From the NCBI RefSeq assembly GCF_012273895.1, contig NW_024045132.1, forward strand, positions 1,240,001-1,304,000: 64,000 nt of DNA, in the 5' to 3' direction. Of this stretch, positions 41,774-53,204 are shown piece after piece (the first letter of the stretch is position 1; every line of letters begins with the position of its first letter). Made by a program: the position numbers and the translations under genes. Source of the DNA: Zerene cesonia (Eukaryota > Arthropoda > Insecta > Lepidoptera > Pieridae). The notes under the pieces were generated by a model. The model was not told the DNA's origin. It did not search any database and saw nothing but the letters and a program-made list of their open reading frames with translations.

Positions 41774-42477
41774 TATTTTCTCAGTCTCAAATTATGTCGG
41801 TATCATTTGATACCTAATATAAAGGATATAATTTTATATCCAAAGTGGTTTAGACGTAAAGAAGACAGGAAAATACTGAAAAATTTAAACGTGCATTTTT
41901 GTTGAAATATTTTTTAAACGAATGTTGACGAAGTAGATAAATATAAGAAAAATTGGCCGCAAGTAGGTACCTGCAATCTGGTAGTTTTGAAATATAAATT
42001 ACCTACCTATAGCTTTTGATTTTTTATCGATTTAACGTCATTATGAAATTAATGATATCTACCTATAAAGAATGCTGAGGAAGCTAAATATTATCAAATA
42101 ATAATATTAAATGTTATCAATTTCAAAATTATAGTTACCTGCAGGTACAATGGATTCCTGATGATTAGATACTTGCAAGCTTAACCTTGGTTACCTACTT
42201 TATTGATAGGTTCATGTATGTCTGCATTAGATGGGTACAGAGTACACTAAGTGATTTTATTGTGCCCTATAAGTAATACGAGAACAATATTATATCCATC
42301 AATTTTACTGTCTTGTACCCATTAACGGTCCATCAATCTAATTCATTCCAAGGCAATAAATCGTATTATATTTTATCTTTTCTATTAAAGAATCTATTGC
42401 TATGCTATTTATTTTATGCTGTCATTTATCGCTTTAATAATAATTCCCCCATAATCCTATAATATATACTCGGAAGG

Positions 42478-42486
42478 TATAAAAGG
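42478..42486 (+). promoter_or_regulatory. Possible TATA box of the second receptor gene
   Basis: TATAAAAGG lies about 60 bases before the in-frame ATG at 42543. If used, transcription would begin around 42510. The competing reading is that it is simply leader sequence before the ATG at 42488. Confidence 0.3.
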
Positions 42487-42542
42487 TATGGTTTGTATTC
42501 TAAAAGCGACATATCTTACTGTGTTTGTCTTCATACTTGAAG

Positions 42543-44291
42543 ATGTTCTCGTTTGTAAACGAAAATTGTTCTAATTTTGATGCTCTAGCTGAAAGTGCAG
42601 CAAAAATTGCGTATTATAATTTTAAATGGCAATACGCTACGTTTGTTTTCTTTAATTCGACTTTTTTCTGTGGGGTGAATATCTTTGTAAAGTCATATAA
42701 TAAAAATATTATAGTCGGACAACATATTTATACTACGTGGTTTATAGAAAGTACAACACAATTCGTTCTATTTGTAAGAGACAACGCTGATATTCACCAA
42801 AGCCTAGTATGGTTTGAAAAGAAAATGTATAACAACGCCGGAAAATATTTGATCGTCTGTAATTCTGTACCTGGATGTGACGAGAGTGAGGCCGTTGAGT
42901 TATTCTGGCAGTACAGAATAGGAAATGTAATATTAATTAAATACGATAAGCAACAAAGAGTAACTGGTTACACATTTTTTCAAGTCGAGAGCTGTGGCCC
43001 CAGTCCTCCTGTAAAACTTCGTCATTGGGATGACTGTATTTTTGAAAATAGCATTGATGATTGCGAAAACAATATGTTTCCCTTAAAATTTAAAAATTTA
43101 CATCGTTGTCCTCTAATGGTATCAACTTTCGAACAGATGCCCTACATGCTTCTTGGCGGTACTGTTCCACACGGTGTTGATGGTGATTTATTGAATATTA
43201 TTATCGAAGCATTGAATGCAACGCTTGTCTTGGTGATTCCTCGTTCTAGGGATGGATGGGGGAGTCTCGAAAGCAATGGAACATGGTCAGGGTCTCTTGG
43301 GGCCGTTTATAATGGCCATGCTAATTTTTCCATGACATCCGCAAGTATAACATTGCATAGATTTAATTTTTTTCAAATGTCAACTAACTATAACACTGTA
43401 ACAGTTGTTTGGATTACCCACCCGTCCGACTTGGAATGGTCATCGCTGAAACTTCTACGACCCTATAGCGTTAAAGCAAGGTGTGCTCTAATTACTCTTC
43501 TGTTAATCATTATTTTACTAGGCATCTGTTTAAAAATTGATGGGTGCAAGTCTATTAAAAAGAGATTACATTTGCCACAAACATCTAATGATATAATTTT
43601 ATATTCTTGGCAGATATGTCTGAGCTTGCCAATTCATAGATTACCGTCGAATTGGTTACATAAATATACTGTACTGTTTTGGATTTTGTGCTCCTATTTA
43701 CTGAGAACTTTTTACCAAGTTTATCTCATTAATTCTTTACAAACCGATGTAAGGACCAATAATGTTTTGAGTATTGAAGAGGCTATCGAAGAAGGGTATG
43801 CCTATGGAGGTGGTCTAGCATTAAAGGATTTTTTCATAGATCAACCTGATATTTATAATAACTGGGTCCTAGTGGATAGCAACGAAATATTACCAACTAT
43901 GTTAAATTTAACAAATGGTATGAAGTTTGTGCTGGCCAGGAATATAGAGTCAACGAATATTTTTCTTGCAAACTCTCAAAGAAAGCTTCATATTCTACCA
44001 CAAAAAATAATCAATAGTCCAGTTGTGCTATTTTTTAAAAAATACTCATGGTTAGTGCCGTCAATAAATAAATTATTAACGCATTTGGTTGAAGCTGGGT
44101 TACCTGAAAAATTACTACAAGACTATGTGTCTCAAGGCGTTCGAATTGAAGAAAACGAAGATAAGCCAATAACCGTCGAACATTTCCAGGGATGTTTCTA
44201 CGTATTAATTTTGGGGTGGATACTGTCTAGCGTGATTGCGGTTATAGAAAAAATTGTATATTTAAGATTGAGATCGATTCGCCTTCCATAA
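42543..44291 (+). CDS. Divergent ionotropic receptor, intronless, tandem paralogue
   Basis: Same architecture as 37801-39576 and clearly its paralogue: ENCSNFDALAESAAKIAYYN aligns with ENCSSSVALAETAAHIAIHN, and FSMTSASITLHRF, RTLYQVYLINSLQTD and GGGLALKDFFID are shared. TM1 is ALITLLLIIILLGICLK, and the last TM is CFYVLILGWILSSVIAVI. The first in-frame ATG (42543) gives 582 residues without a signal peptide. In a different frame, an ATG at 42488 starts MVCILKATYLTVFVFILEDV, a good signal peptide, which runs out of frame just before the homologous part. Either the assembly has a small indel here or the functional start differs. A TATAAAAGG at 42478-42486 could be a TATA box, which would place transcription start downstream of 42488. 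Confidence 0.88.
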   Translation: MFSFVNENCSNFDALAESAAKIAYYNFKWQYATFVFFNSTFFCGVNIFVKSYNKNIIVGQHIYTTWFIESTTQFVLFVRDNADIHQSLVWFEKKMYNNAGKYLIVCNSVPGCDESEAVELFWQYRIGNVILIKYDKQQRVTGYTFFQVESCGPSPPVKLRHWDDCIFENSIDDCENNMFPLKFKNLHRCPLMVSTFEQMPYMLLGGTVPHGVDGDLLNIIIEALNATLVLVIPRSRDGWGSLESNGTWSGSLGAVYNGHANFSMTSASITLHRFNFFQMSTNYNTVTVVWITHPSDLEWSSLKLLRPYSVKARCALITLLLIIILLGICLKIDGCKSIKKRLHLPQTSNDIILYSWQICLSLPIHRLPSNWLHKYTVLFWILCSYLLRTFYQVYLINSLQTDVRTNNVLSIEEAIEEGYAYGGGLALKDFFIDQPDIYNNWVLVDSNEILPTMLNLTNGMKFVLARNIESTNIFLANSQRKLHILPQKIINSPVVLFFKKYSWLVPSINKLLTHLVEAGLPEKLLQDYVSQGVRIEENEDKPITVEHFQGCFYVLILGWILSSVIAVIEKIVYLRLRSIRLP

Positions 44292-45465
44292 AACGGTCTC
44301 GTACGAAAGAATTTTTGAAATTTGTCCAAAGGTTCTCAAGATTAGCGCGTTCTAAAAACAAAACAATAAACTCTTTAGCCTTATATTATTACTGTACTAT
44401 TCAAGTATAGAAAAGGGTAAGCTACCACCGCGTGAGTTTTTGCACTTGCACCGATTAATGAATCAAAATTTTAACTAGGATACTCATTCATCAGCAATGG
44501 CTGTGAGCAAATCAGCTAATTTAAGAATACTTCAATTCTGTCCCATTTGGTTTATGTCAAAACGGTTTGACAGATTCGACACTATGCTAAATAATTATAA
44601 CCAATTTTTAAACGATATAACCGATGTTCTATTGAAACATTAAATGTAATCGAATTGCAACATATTATACGAATTAAACCAAATTGTGTATCAAATAAGA
44701 GTGCATCAGGAATTTGCTTTACAGAATGAATGAATGAATGAATGAATTATAGAAAGGCATTTTTTTTTAGAACAGTGTCATAAATGAGGTGTTGTAATAA
44801 ATCCATTGCCATTTAAGGATCTAGAGTACAAGGGTGTGTTGTTTTACATAAAATTTTCGTGTATTTAGCTGAACCTTTGTAAGCTTTTAAATAAATGCAA
44901 TTTTTCGATTTATTTCTCCCTTTCGTAGTGCGCATTTAACCTCGATGTAACTTTTTTAATTTAAGGGGATTTCCCGCTACCAAGCGAAAAACGTGTTTTA
45001 TCATTTTATTGCGAGTAATCTTTTAAACCCTAATAGGCTTATGCAAAAAATATTTGGACACTGTGTTAATCCGTAATATGAAATAGATATACTTAATGTT
45101 ATTGTAGATTAAAAATAGAGTTGAACAAATGAAAAAACAATAACTTTGGAGCGAGCTCTCGGTTTCACAACAAATGTCATGCCGCGGCTTTACTCGCTTG
45201 CTTGCTCCGGATTAGAAGTAGCTAGCCCATGCGCACTACATTTATACCTATTTTCCTCAGAATCAACCATTTTGCATGAAATAATTACAAACATCTATCC
45301 ATCCAACCTCACAAACTTAGGTATAATAGAAAGAAAAGGATTTATTTGTCATATATTTAATAAAATAAATAATTTGGATTACACTATTTTAAGATGGAAT
45401 TTTTGTCTGTCTATCTAAGCGACAAGTATGTACAGGAGAATCTCAAACAATCTTGTAGAATGCGT
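44292..45465. other. Intergenic between receptor and insulin-like gene
   Basis: Convergent gap between the + strand receptor and the minus-strand insulin-like gene. It contains a (GAAT)n tract at 44724-44747. No coding exon; the 90-codon frame at 45146-45418 is AT-rich and unsupported. Confidence 0.55.
44724..44747. repeat. (GAAT)6 microsatellite
   Basis: Six GAAT units seen directly, in the intergenic stretch downstream of the second receptor. Confidence 0.9.
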
Positions 45466-46137
45466 TCAGCAATAGTTCAGTATGACGTCAGTGGTGCAAG
45501 GTTTCAAGCAGCATTCGTCAGCGAGTCCATCCCGCTTGTAGCGTGACCAATCAGCGCTGAGGGCTCCACGGCGGCCGCTCCACATGTACCCATCAAGCCA
45601 TTTGTCACCATCAGCTAATGCAGCTGAAATTATTTAGTTTTAAGCACTAACACAACTTCGAAACAGGGCATGTTTGATTAATTTAGGATGCTGGAGGCCT
45701 CCCCTTAATAATATTCGTTTAATTGTTAACCTTAGGTATGTGTAGCATAAAAATAATTCAGATTGTCAATTCTTAATGAAGGATATAAGTAATATATATA
45801 ATAATATATATCGGGATGTAAGTACATCGAGTACGTAAGTATGTGATTACAGAAAATATTGTTTAAGTATTCAATATATTTTCAAAAAAGTTCTTGTTTC
45901 CACTTTAGCGATTATAATTTAGCATTGATAACACATAAGATTATAACGGGAAACGATAAGATTGAAGCTAACTTACTTACCAAATATAGATTCGGGCGAG
46001 GTACGTTTATCCACAAATTCACCAAAACATACTAGTAGCCTGGCATTAGCCAGCTGTCGTCCACACAGGGTTACTGGCGTCTCCTTCTTTGCACTCACCA
46101 CAATCATGAAACACAGCAAAGCTATCGCTAACTTCAT
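45466..46137 (-). CDS. Insulin-like peptide, bombyxin type (104 aa precursor)
   Basis: Secreted hormone precursor of the insulin family. Two coding exons on the minus strand: 46137-45981 and 45623-45466 (stop TGA), joined in phase 1 inside the C peptide, the classic insulin intron position. Order: signal peptide MKLAIALLCFMIVVSA, B chain with LCGRQLANARLLVC (C-x11-C with the conserved Gly), C peptide, dibasic site YKRD, and A chain CCLKPCTTDVILNYC (CC-x3-C-x8-C) ending at the stop directly after the last Cys, as in bombyxins. DKR at about 43-45 and GRRG in the C peptide are further candidate processing sites. An acceptor (CTCTTTTAG) sits 9 bases before the ATG, so there is a 5' exon. The family call is firm; the A chain is closest in pattern to silkworm bombyxin. 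Confidence 0.93.
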
Positions 46138-48550
46138 GTTGAAATTCTAAAAGAGGTAAAATTAAGTATCAAATGTTAACAAGCGAAAGTGATCGTCCTT
46201 GCCCTTTATGAGGCTTATTGAATCGGTTACTATGCAAAATATTCAACAATTTTCGGAAGTAGGAAATCGGTGAAATATAATTAGGTTTATGCACATTTAA
46301 AATCATTTAAAGTGTATTACACTATTGATTACAAACTACTCATATTTTGACTCCTGAGAATCTGAGATTAAAATTTTAAAGTAGCTACGTACTTGTATAT
46401 TTGAAATTCTGTCGTCTTTTCCTAATGGAGGCTCCCTTAGGGCCTTACCATTAAATGCTTCCTTGCATTTCATGACTTCTTTACTCATTTTTCTTTTGTG
46501 GGGAAATCGCATTCCTACCAACTAAAACCCCACTGTGTTCCACCTAACCACATTACTAAAGGGCCCACGGGTGCTTATTAGAATTCGTCCGCGACTCACT
46601 AGTATCTACATATTTAATTCGCAATAGTGACATCTCATTCTTAGGAAACTTATTAAACAAGCGGCCACAATTTTTGTAAAAATAAACATCTAATCACCAC
46701 CCGAGACACAAGCTTTAATATAGCTATAGCTATAACTTAGATATAATAACGTTAGCCACGGAAAAACGATCCAAGAAAACGCTGTTATCGTTATTCGTTA
46801 CAATAAAGCTGCTTCATCCATTTCATGAATCATTGCTCGATCACAAAAATAATAGGTTTAATTAACCCCCAAGCCATATTACGTATATTCGTTTTCGTTA
46901 GAATCCAAGACTAGTAAGTTTTTTACACTGCTAACTATAATTTTCCAGATTCGATTAACTCCGATTAAGAAGTTTTTTTATCAAATATAAATTTTCCTTA
47001 CCATTTTATAAGATGATAGAAGATTTCCAACTAAATTTCGTTCTACGTTAGTTAAGATTTCAAATGTATATCATGTTAGACGATCTCAAGCTTATATAGA
47101 TGGCTGAAAATATTCAATTTGCATAAAAGGTTTACATTACACAAACTAGCGGTTGCGACTAAGATAAATCATCCTAGTTTTGCTTTGACGACATCCTGAT
47201 TTCTGTACTATACATTTATTAATATGCATCACTAATACTTATATGTAGGAAAGATAAGTTTAAAAATAGAAATGGGAGATTTCCATATATCCTATATTCT
47301 TACGTTACCTACCGTACGTGAGTATCTAATCAGGTAACGTTATTTAAAACAGATAAAGTCGTCTGTAGGAAACATGTTCTGAGGCCAATTTCATAATATA
47401 CAGGTCAGATACGTTAACAGACAAATTCGATAAAACTTACATCTCTGTGGAGAATCAATCAAATGCAATAGGTACTACAAGTCTTAATAACAATAGAGTA
47501 ACTGTAGTAAAACATTTCTTATACTTTCAATGGTACTTACATAATTAACTGCGTACATTTTTAAAAAGATTGAGATTAATTTTAATTAAGAGGCACAATA
47601 TTTTATATGTCCACAACCTTAACGTCACATCGATTGTTCATTTGTCGAAAATGATGCGTGTATTTGCGAAGATTATAATATTTGTCAGTAATTAATTCAT
47701 GGTATTGGTACCCAATCAATGAACAGCGTCACACCTCCGCTTTATTCGGAAAATACTTTATTTAGAATAAAATAAATTTTAAATAATTTAATTGATAAAC
47801 CCTCAATGTGGAGACCTCATGTGTGTTTTTTATTTGATTAAAAGTGTCACCTGTATTTACAATGTTTTATTGTTTCTGCATGATGGCTTTTTTAATTCAC
47901 AAACTGAGATCAATTACCACGTACTCAAACGTTTTTATTAAGTGCTAACCCCATCGCATAACTTTTCTTGGTTTATTACTTATAAACCTATTTATAATAT
48001 ATTATTTCTTTAAAATAAAAAAAGAAATTAAATTATTATGTACATTCCATATAGCTCTATACATATTTTCATCTTAAATTTGAATTTTATAGCACCAAAA
48101 TGCTCATAAACATAATTTGAAAGATTGACTAATGAATGCATCGAATAAGATATTTCTTTTCAATTAATAATGTTAGGAAAGCGAATTAGTACCTATATCT
48201 GAAGTCATTTCTTATACTTAAGGAGGAAATAAAACAAAGGATAGTGTGAATTACTTTTATTGTCATATGTGCTCTTAGTGAATTACTGTTTTCCTTAATT
48301 TCTAAGAATTTAATAAATAAATAACATAACCAACTCTCATGTGTCACCGTGAAGTCCCTTATGTGCCGCCGTACATTAAAGAAGCAACTGTTCTCCAAAT
48401 TCTGGCAGAAGAATCCCATGTTTTCCGTAGACATTGCCACTGAAAATCATCCATCTAGTTTCAATTCAGAACCGCTTTTCAGGGCATCCTGCGAAGTCCG
48501 AACTGCTTGCCGTGCCCAGAATTACCAATAAACATCATGTATACGATTAT
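46138..48550 (-). other. 5' flank of the bombyxin-like gene; candidate upstream exon at 47541-47558
   Basis: No other gene is seen. On the minus strand, 47558-47541 reads ATG TAC GCA GTT AAT TAT followed by a good donor (GTAAGT). Spliced to the acceptor at 46147-46148 it would be in frame with the insulin-like ATG, adding MYAVNYNFN ahead of the signal peptide. It may instead be a plain untranslated exon. Confidence 0.35.
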
Positions 48551-49221
48551 TTAGTAGAATATATCTGGATTCTCTTGTAATAATCTCGCGTCGTCTGGGC
48601 AGTACATGATGATCGTGCTGACGGTGCAGGGCCGCTCACAGCATTCCCTCGCGACTTGCCTGCGCACGCGCAGTAACCGTTTCTCTGCCAGTAACCGCTT
48701 TTTATTCGCACTTCTCTGCAAACCTGTCGGTGTTAGTTTCCCTATTAAAAGAACAAGTAGTAAATATTAACGAAAAACGCAGTTTTTTTCTTCATATTAT
48801 TTTTTCATTGCTGTAGAAAACGAAAATAAAAAGAAGGGCAAACAATGTGACACGAAATTTACATAAATTAAGAAGGATATTGATATGAAGATTAAAGAGT
48901 CTAAATTTTATGGAAATTAGAGCTTATGAGCATCTTTAAAGCAATTTCGAATTACCCAAACATTTCATAAATATTATTTTCGGTACGAATCAAAATGGAC
49001 GTTTGGTTGGTGGACAATTATTTCAATTAAAAAGCTTACCTACCCAACATTACTGAAGTATCTCTCTTTACAATTTTGAACACGTTATTGCAGAAATTAT
49101 CTATTATAGACGATAGCCACTTGCTGCAAGTAAATATGCTATCCGTCATTCTGTATATGTCCGCACCTTCCGCTCCGACTACGGGGCTTAAATTTCTGTG
49201 CAGAATTAAAACGATGTACAC
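48551..49221 (-). CDS. Divergent insulin-like peptide with C-terminal tail (5' exon not found)
   Basis: Second insulin-family precursor on the minus strand, 2.4 kb upstream of the bombyxin-like gene. Exons: 49221-49044 and 48741-48551 (stop TAA), joined G/GG in phase 1, again the conserved insulin intron. B-chain region: FTCSKWLSSIIDNFCNNV, correct C-x11-C spacing but Ser instead of Gly after the first Cys. The C peptide has KKR, EKR and RVRR sites. A chain: ECCERPCTVSTIIMYC (CC-x3-C-x8-C), followed by a 15-residue tail (PDDARLLQENPDIFY). The first visible exon begins at an acceptor (TTGTTATAG) with VYIVLILHRN, so the start codon and the beginning of the signal peptide are on an upstream exon I could not locate. 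Subfamily uncertain (IGF-like, relaxin-like or gonadulin-like). Confidence 0.85.
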
Positions 49222-49260
49222 CTATAACAAACAAAAGTTAAACTACACATAAATATAAAT

Positions 49261-49440
49261 TACTAGCGATCCGCCCCGTCTTCGCCCGTGGTACATATAT
49301 ATTATATAGCTTGTGGCGCTCCGTAAATTGCAGGTATCTATTGGCGAAATAGTTTTTTAAATCGGTCCAGTAGTTTTTATAGGAAAACATTCCAAAAATA
49401 CAAAAACACAAGTGCTTCCTCTTTATAGAATAAGTTTAGA
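49261..49440 (+). mobile_element. Repeat fragment 'tactagcgatccgccccgtc'
   Basis: It begins 'tactagcgatccgccccgtc', followed by 'cgcccgtggtacatatatat' and a 'agtgcttcctctttatagaa' end. Same family as 22795-22955 and 53670-53735. Confidence 0.55.
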
Positions 49441-52269
49441 TGAATTGTATTTTAAGTCACGCATGGTGCGTTTATAAATTGTGGAATTATTGTCATTCAT
49501 TGTTATTAATTTTTTACCATTACCATTATACACTATTTCAAATACAAAATCAATCTTTATTACGTAAAGTTGTTACAGATAGTAATGTTATAAACCTTTA
49601 CAATTGCAATCACACATGACTACTATCGTATTGTCAACACCACACTACACATGATCAAAGTGGACACTAATTATACGAGTATATTATTCATGATTAGGTG
49701 TTATGAATTAAAAACATACGAAATATTTGACGTCCATGCTTGGTGTCACCAGATTTTGTTTCCACTAAGAGCACAATGAATGTTTGATCTGTTTAAGAGT
49801 TACCTTATGAATGGACAATCAGATATTTTGTTCGACTAAAATTAGCTCCCAGTGGTCCATAGTACGGAATTACTTAAAGCTTGTTTACATCGATAACAAC
49901 ATTTACAATATATGGCCACGGCATTAAGATAACTTACTCTCTCATAAACATGTTATAAGTGTGTGTCGAATAAATTTTTATCCGACTGCGCCAGAAGGAG
50001 GGTAATTTGTCATAATTTATTATTATGATGGTAATAGGAGTATAATTTTGACAACAGCTTTACATTGAAATAAATATATATACTACCAAACATCCTACCA
50101 AACTCGTTAAAGAGATGTTTATCGGTTATCTTTTTTCTTAAACCTAAGCGCTTTCACCGCCCATGAACATTTGTTTAACACCTAACACATCTACAAATGG
50201 ATTGCCAACTTAACAGATATGGGAAAAACGGAGTTATTGATGGGAAAAAAGGAAAGGACTGATTTCTCATTCTCATAGATATCTTCCATATCACATTCAA
50301 ATATACAAAACGATGAATAAATTACAACTGTTTTTCACTGATCCCAATACTGGTACAAATAATGAACAAGCGAAAGTTCATATATCGTGCACATAGCAAC
50401 AGAAGCTATCTGAAGCCGGCGAGATGACAATGTAATCGCTAACCACATAAATTAAAAATAGGGGTCTTGGGTCACTGTTTACTCAGACGGATTGTGGCAG
50501 AACGTAAACAACATTCATATACACACTCATATAACATAAGCCTTGTACTTTGTTTGTGTGTTAAATATATTAGCTGACACGAGACGTCTAATGAAATCTG
50601 ATAACGGATAGCAAATTTGATAATATATATTTATTTCAATGTATTTTTTTAACAAGTGCAAGTCGAAATTGGTGTTATGTATTATTATCTATTTATACAA
50701 TATTTTATTATTCGCACTGCGATGACAAGACCACAGGAGAGGTAACTACATATATTAGATTGTGAAATTTTGCCAAGAAATCCTCAAAGCAAAAGAAAAT
50801 AAACTAACGAGACTAATGCCGTAAAACTATTGAACTCTTTAATAATAATATAGATTAAAAACAAGCTTAAATTATATAAGTTTGGAGGTAGGGTCTATCA
50901 TGATAATATGATTAGCTCATGAAATTATTGTATTGTCAACGATCCTTGACAAGTTCACAAAGTTTGATTTAAATCCATTTCCTTTTAAGTGGGTCCAAAA
51001 TCAAGTCAAAGGAGGTTGGTTATATATACACCTAAGAACCTCTTTCCTACTAGAGAACTTGTAAATTTACATTAATTTTATTGGAAGAATTTTTAATAAC
51101 ATTAACGAATGTTAACTCATATGTTTGGAAATTAATAAATAGCAACTTTAGCTACTATGACAATATTATATCTTATAAACGGGTTCGGGTCAATTTAAAT
51201 TGAATATGTTTTTTGTACTGTATTGTTGTCGTATTCTTTAATGTATATGACCCATATACATTACGATAACGGCTATTGTTAGGCAACTAAAAAATATAAA
51301 AATAATTTATTCTTAGATATTGTTAGAGCTATATCTATTAAAATACCCTTATCGGGTCAAACGCGTGCCCAAATTTACATTTTATCACAGCAAAATTAAA
51401 TGTATTATTGTTTGTTTGAGATGTATATTGTAATTATTCAAATATCGATTTTTACTTCATCTTTCATCTTTATTTTCTAGGCCAATAACTCTGATTTCTT
51501 CAATTTAAGTTTTTAAAGGTTTCTATTTATCCCAGCTTAGTCTACCGGTTTAGGATTTACTCGAAAGATGCCGCGTACTATCGACTCCCACGCAAATGGA
51601 GTCGCATTCACTACTAATTTCAAGAGTACTTACGAAATAATATGAGCAATTGATACAAAAACTACTACTCCAAAATTTCCTTCATATAATTTTGCAATAT
51701 TAGTTTACCGTATACCTAAGTAGATACATTTAAATATGACGCTGATATTCGTCATCCTTATTCTTTATCTACACACGCCTTGAAGTTGAATTGACATTTG
51801 CATTACTAAAGCAAACAAAAAGATGTATTTAACTAACATTGTATTTATTGTAATAGATATATCCCAGCTTCACTCAGGTTATGGTCTTCGCAATAACGTT
51901 TTAGCCAAATTTTATCCAAACTAAACAGACATTTGTCGTCGGTTCATTGCTTCATATGTAGACAACCCACTGCAGTCTCTATTTTTAGAGTTTTGATGTA
52001 TCCCCTTAACATTAGAAACTAGATAAAGTTATGCTTAAACATTATTCTGATTCCCAAGATCTAATAAACAATAACAGGCTAATCAAAGTTCTTCCATTTC
52101 CATAACTTTCTATTTTCCTAACTTAACTTGACATAGAAAAATAATTACCTACGGGTACCTACATATTGTTATATCCCAAGTTATGAGTCTTTTTCATTAA
52201 TTTGCCTATATAGCTAATAACTAATAGGAGTAATTAGATATCCATGTCGCAGAAGTTGGATTTCCTTAA

Positions 52270-52425
52270 TAATCTATACTAATATTATAAAGTTTGAACG
52301 CACTAATCTCAGGAACTATTGGTCCGATTTGAAAATTTATTTCAGCGTTAGATAGCCCATTTATTGAGGAAGGCTATAGGCTATATATGTACCCTGCGCG
52401 AAGCCGGGGCGGAACGCAAGTAAAA
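52270..52425 (-). mobile_element. Repeat fragment of the same 'gaagccggggcgg' family
   Basis: It contains 'actaatattataaagtttga', 'ggtccgatttgaaa' and ends 'gcgcgaagccggggcggaac'. It reads as the reverse orientation of the element at 49261-49440. Confidence 0.5.
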
Positions 52426-53204
52426 AATAAATAGCGATGACCAACGAAACGTACGGTGAATTATAGTCAATAATCCCTGTGATTTAAGAAGTGTGAGCCT
52501 ATAGATTATTTTTGATTTCCTCCTAATTTCAAAAAAAAAAGTTGAAGGCAGTTTTTGAAGAATTTTCACTTAATCAGTTCAATCTTTTTTTTTATGAGAG
52601 AGCACAGAACTTCCTTTACAAACTAGAATTGAGAATACAATGCATTGGCTAAAAGTAGTCTATTTAAATACTAAGACAAGACTAAGACTTATGAGAGATT
52701 TTAGTTTGCTTAACAACTTCTTTATTATATTTCATGAATTCCAGTATTAAGAGCAAGCTCAGGATGCGTAAAGTTAGTGAGATTTGCATTGCCAGTGCAT
52801 AGGTAATAAAACTAATTACTGATAAATTCTGCCGATAACAGCGTATCCATAGGTATATATAAATGCTACACGTGGTAGCGTTCCATTGAAAAAAAATGCC
52901 AATGCATCAATTAACAAATACAGCCATTTTTATATGTCACATCGCAAACGACATGCCTTTGTGAGCATTTCTTTGCAACGTCAAGGTTAATATAAATCTT
53001 TTTACTCAACCTTTCAGTGTTATTATAATATGACGCGAAAACGCCGATAGCTATCGCAACGTAGCATCTCTGATAACATATCATAGGGTACATACTTAGC
53101 AAGTATACGTTTTAGCGCATTAACTGCTCTGTGTATGAAACCTGTATCATTTTACTGAGAGAGTATAAGTGCTACTTCACACAATAATTATGTAGTGTCT
53201 AAAA

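Larger units (their letters stand above)
39577..42487. other. Intergenic between the two receptors, with SINEs and a gap
   Basis: Unique AT-rich DNA with a SINE-like element at 40209-40470, a tRNA-derived SINE starting near 40577 and a 1,000-N gap. No coding exon is seen. Confidence 0.6.
49222..53204. other. Intergenic; upstream exon of the divergent insulin-like gene should be here
   Basis: Long AT-rich stretch with repeat fragments at 49261-49440, about 50140-50290 and 52270-52425. The minus-strand start exon of the insulin-like gene at 48551-49221 should lie here. I tested ATG-plus-donor candidates near 49930, 51640 and 53100, and each fails on reading frame or stop codons. Confidence 0.5.

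Noticed and set aside
45146..45418. 90-codon open frame
   Set aside because: AT-rich, no homology recognised, no promoter or splice context; probably chance.
45962..46150. 62-codon plus-strand frame
   Set aside because: It is the antisense of the first exon of the bombyxin-like gene, whose minus-strand reading has a signal peptide and insulin cysteines.
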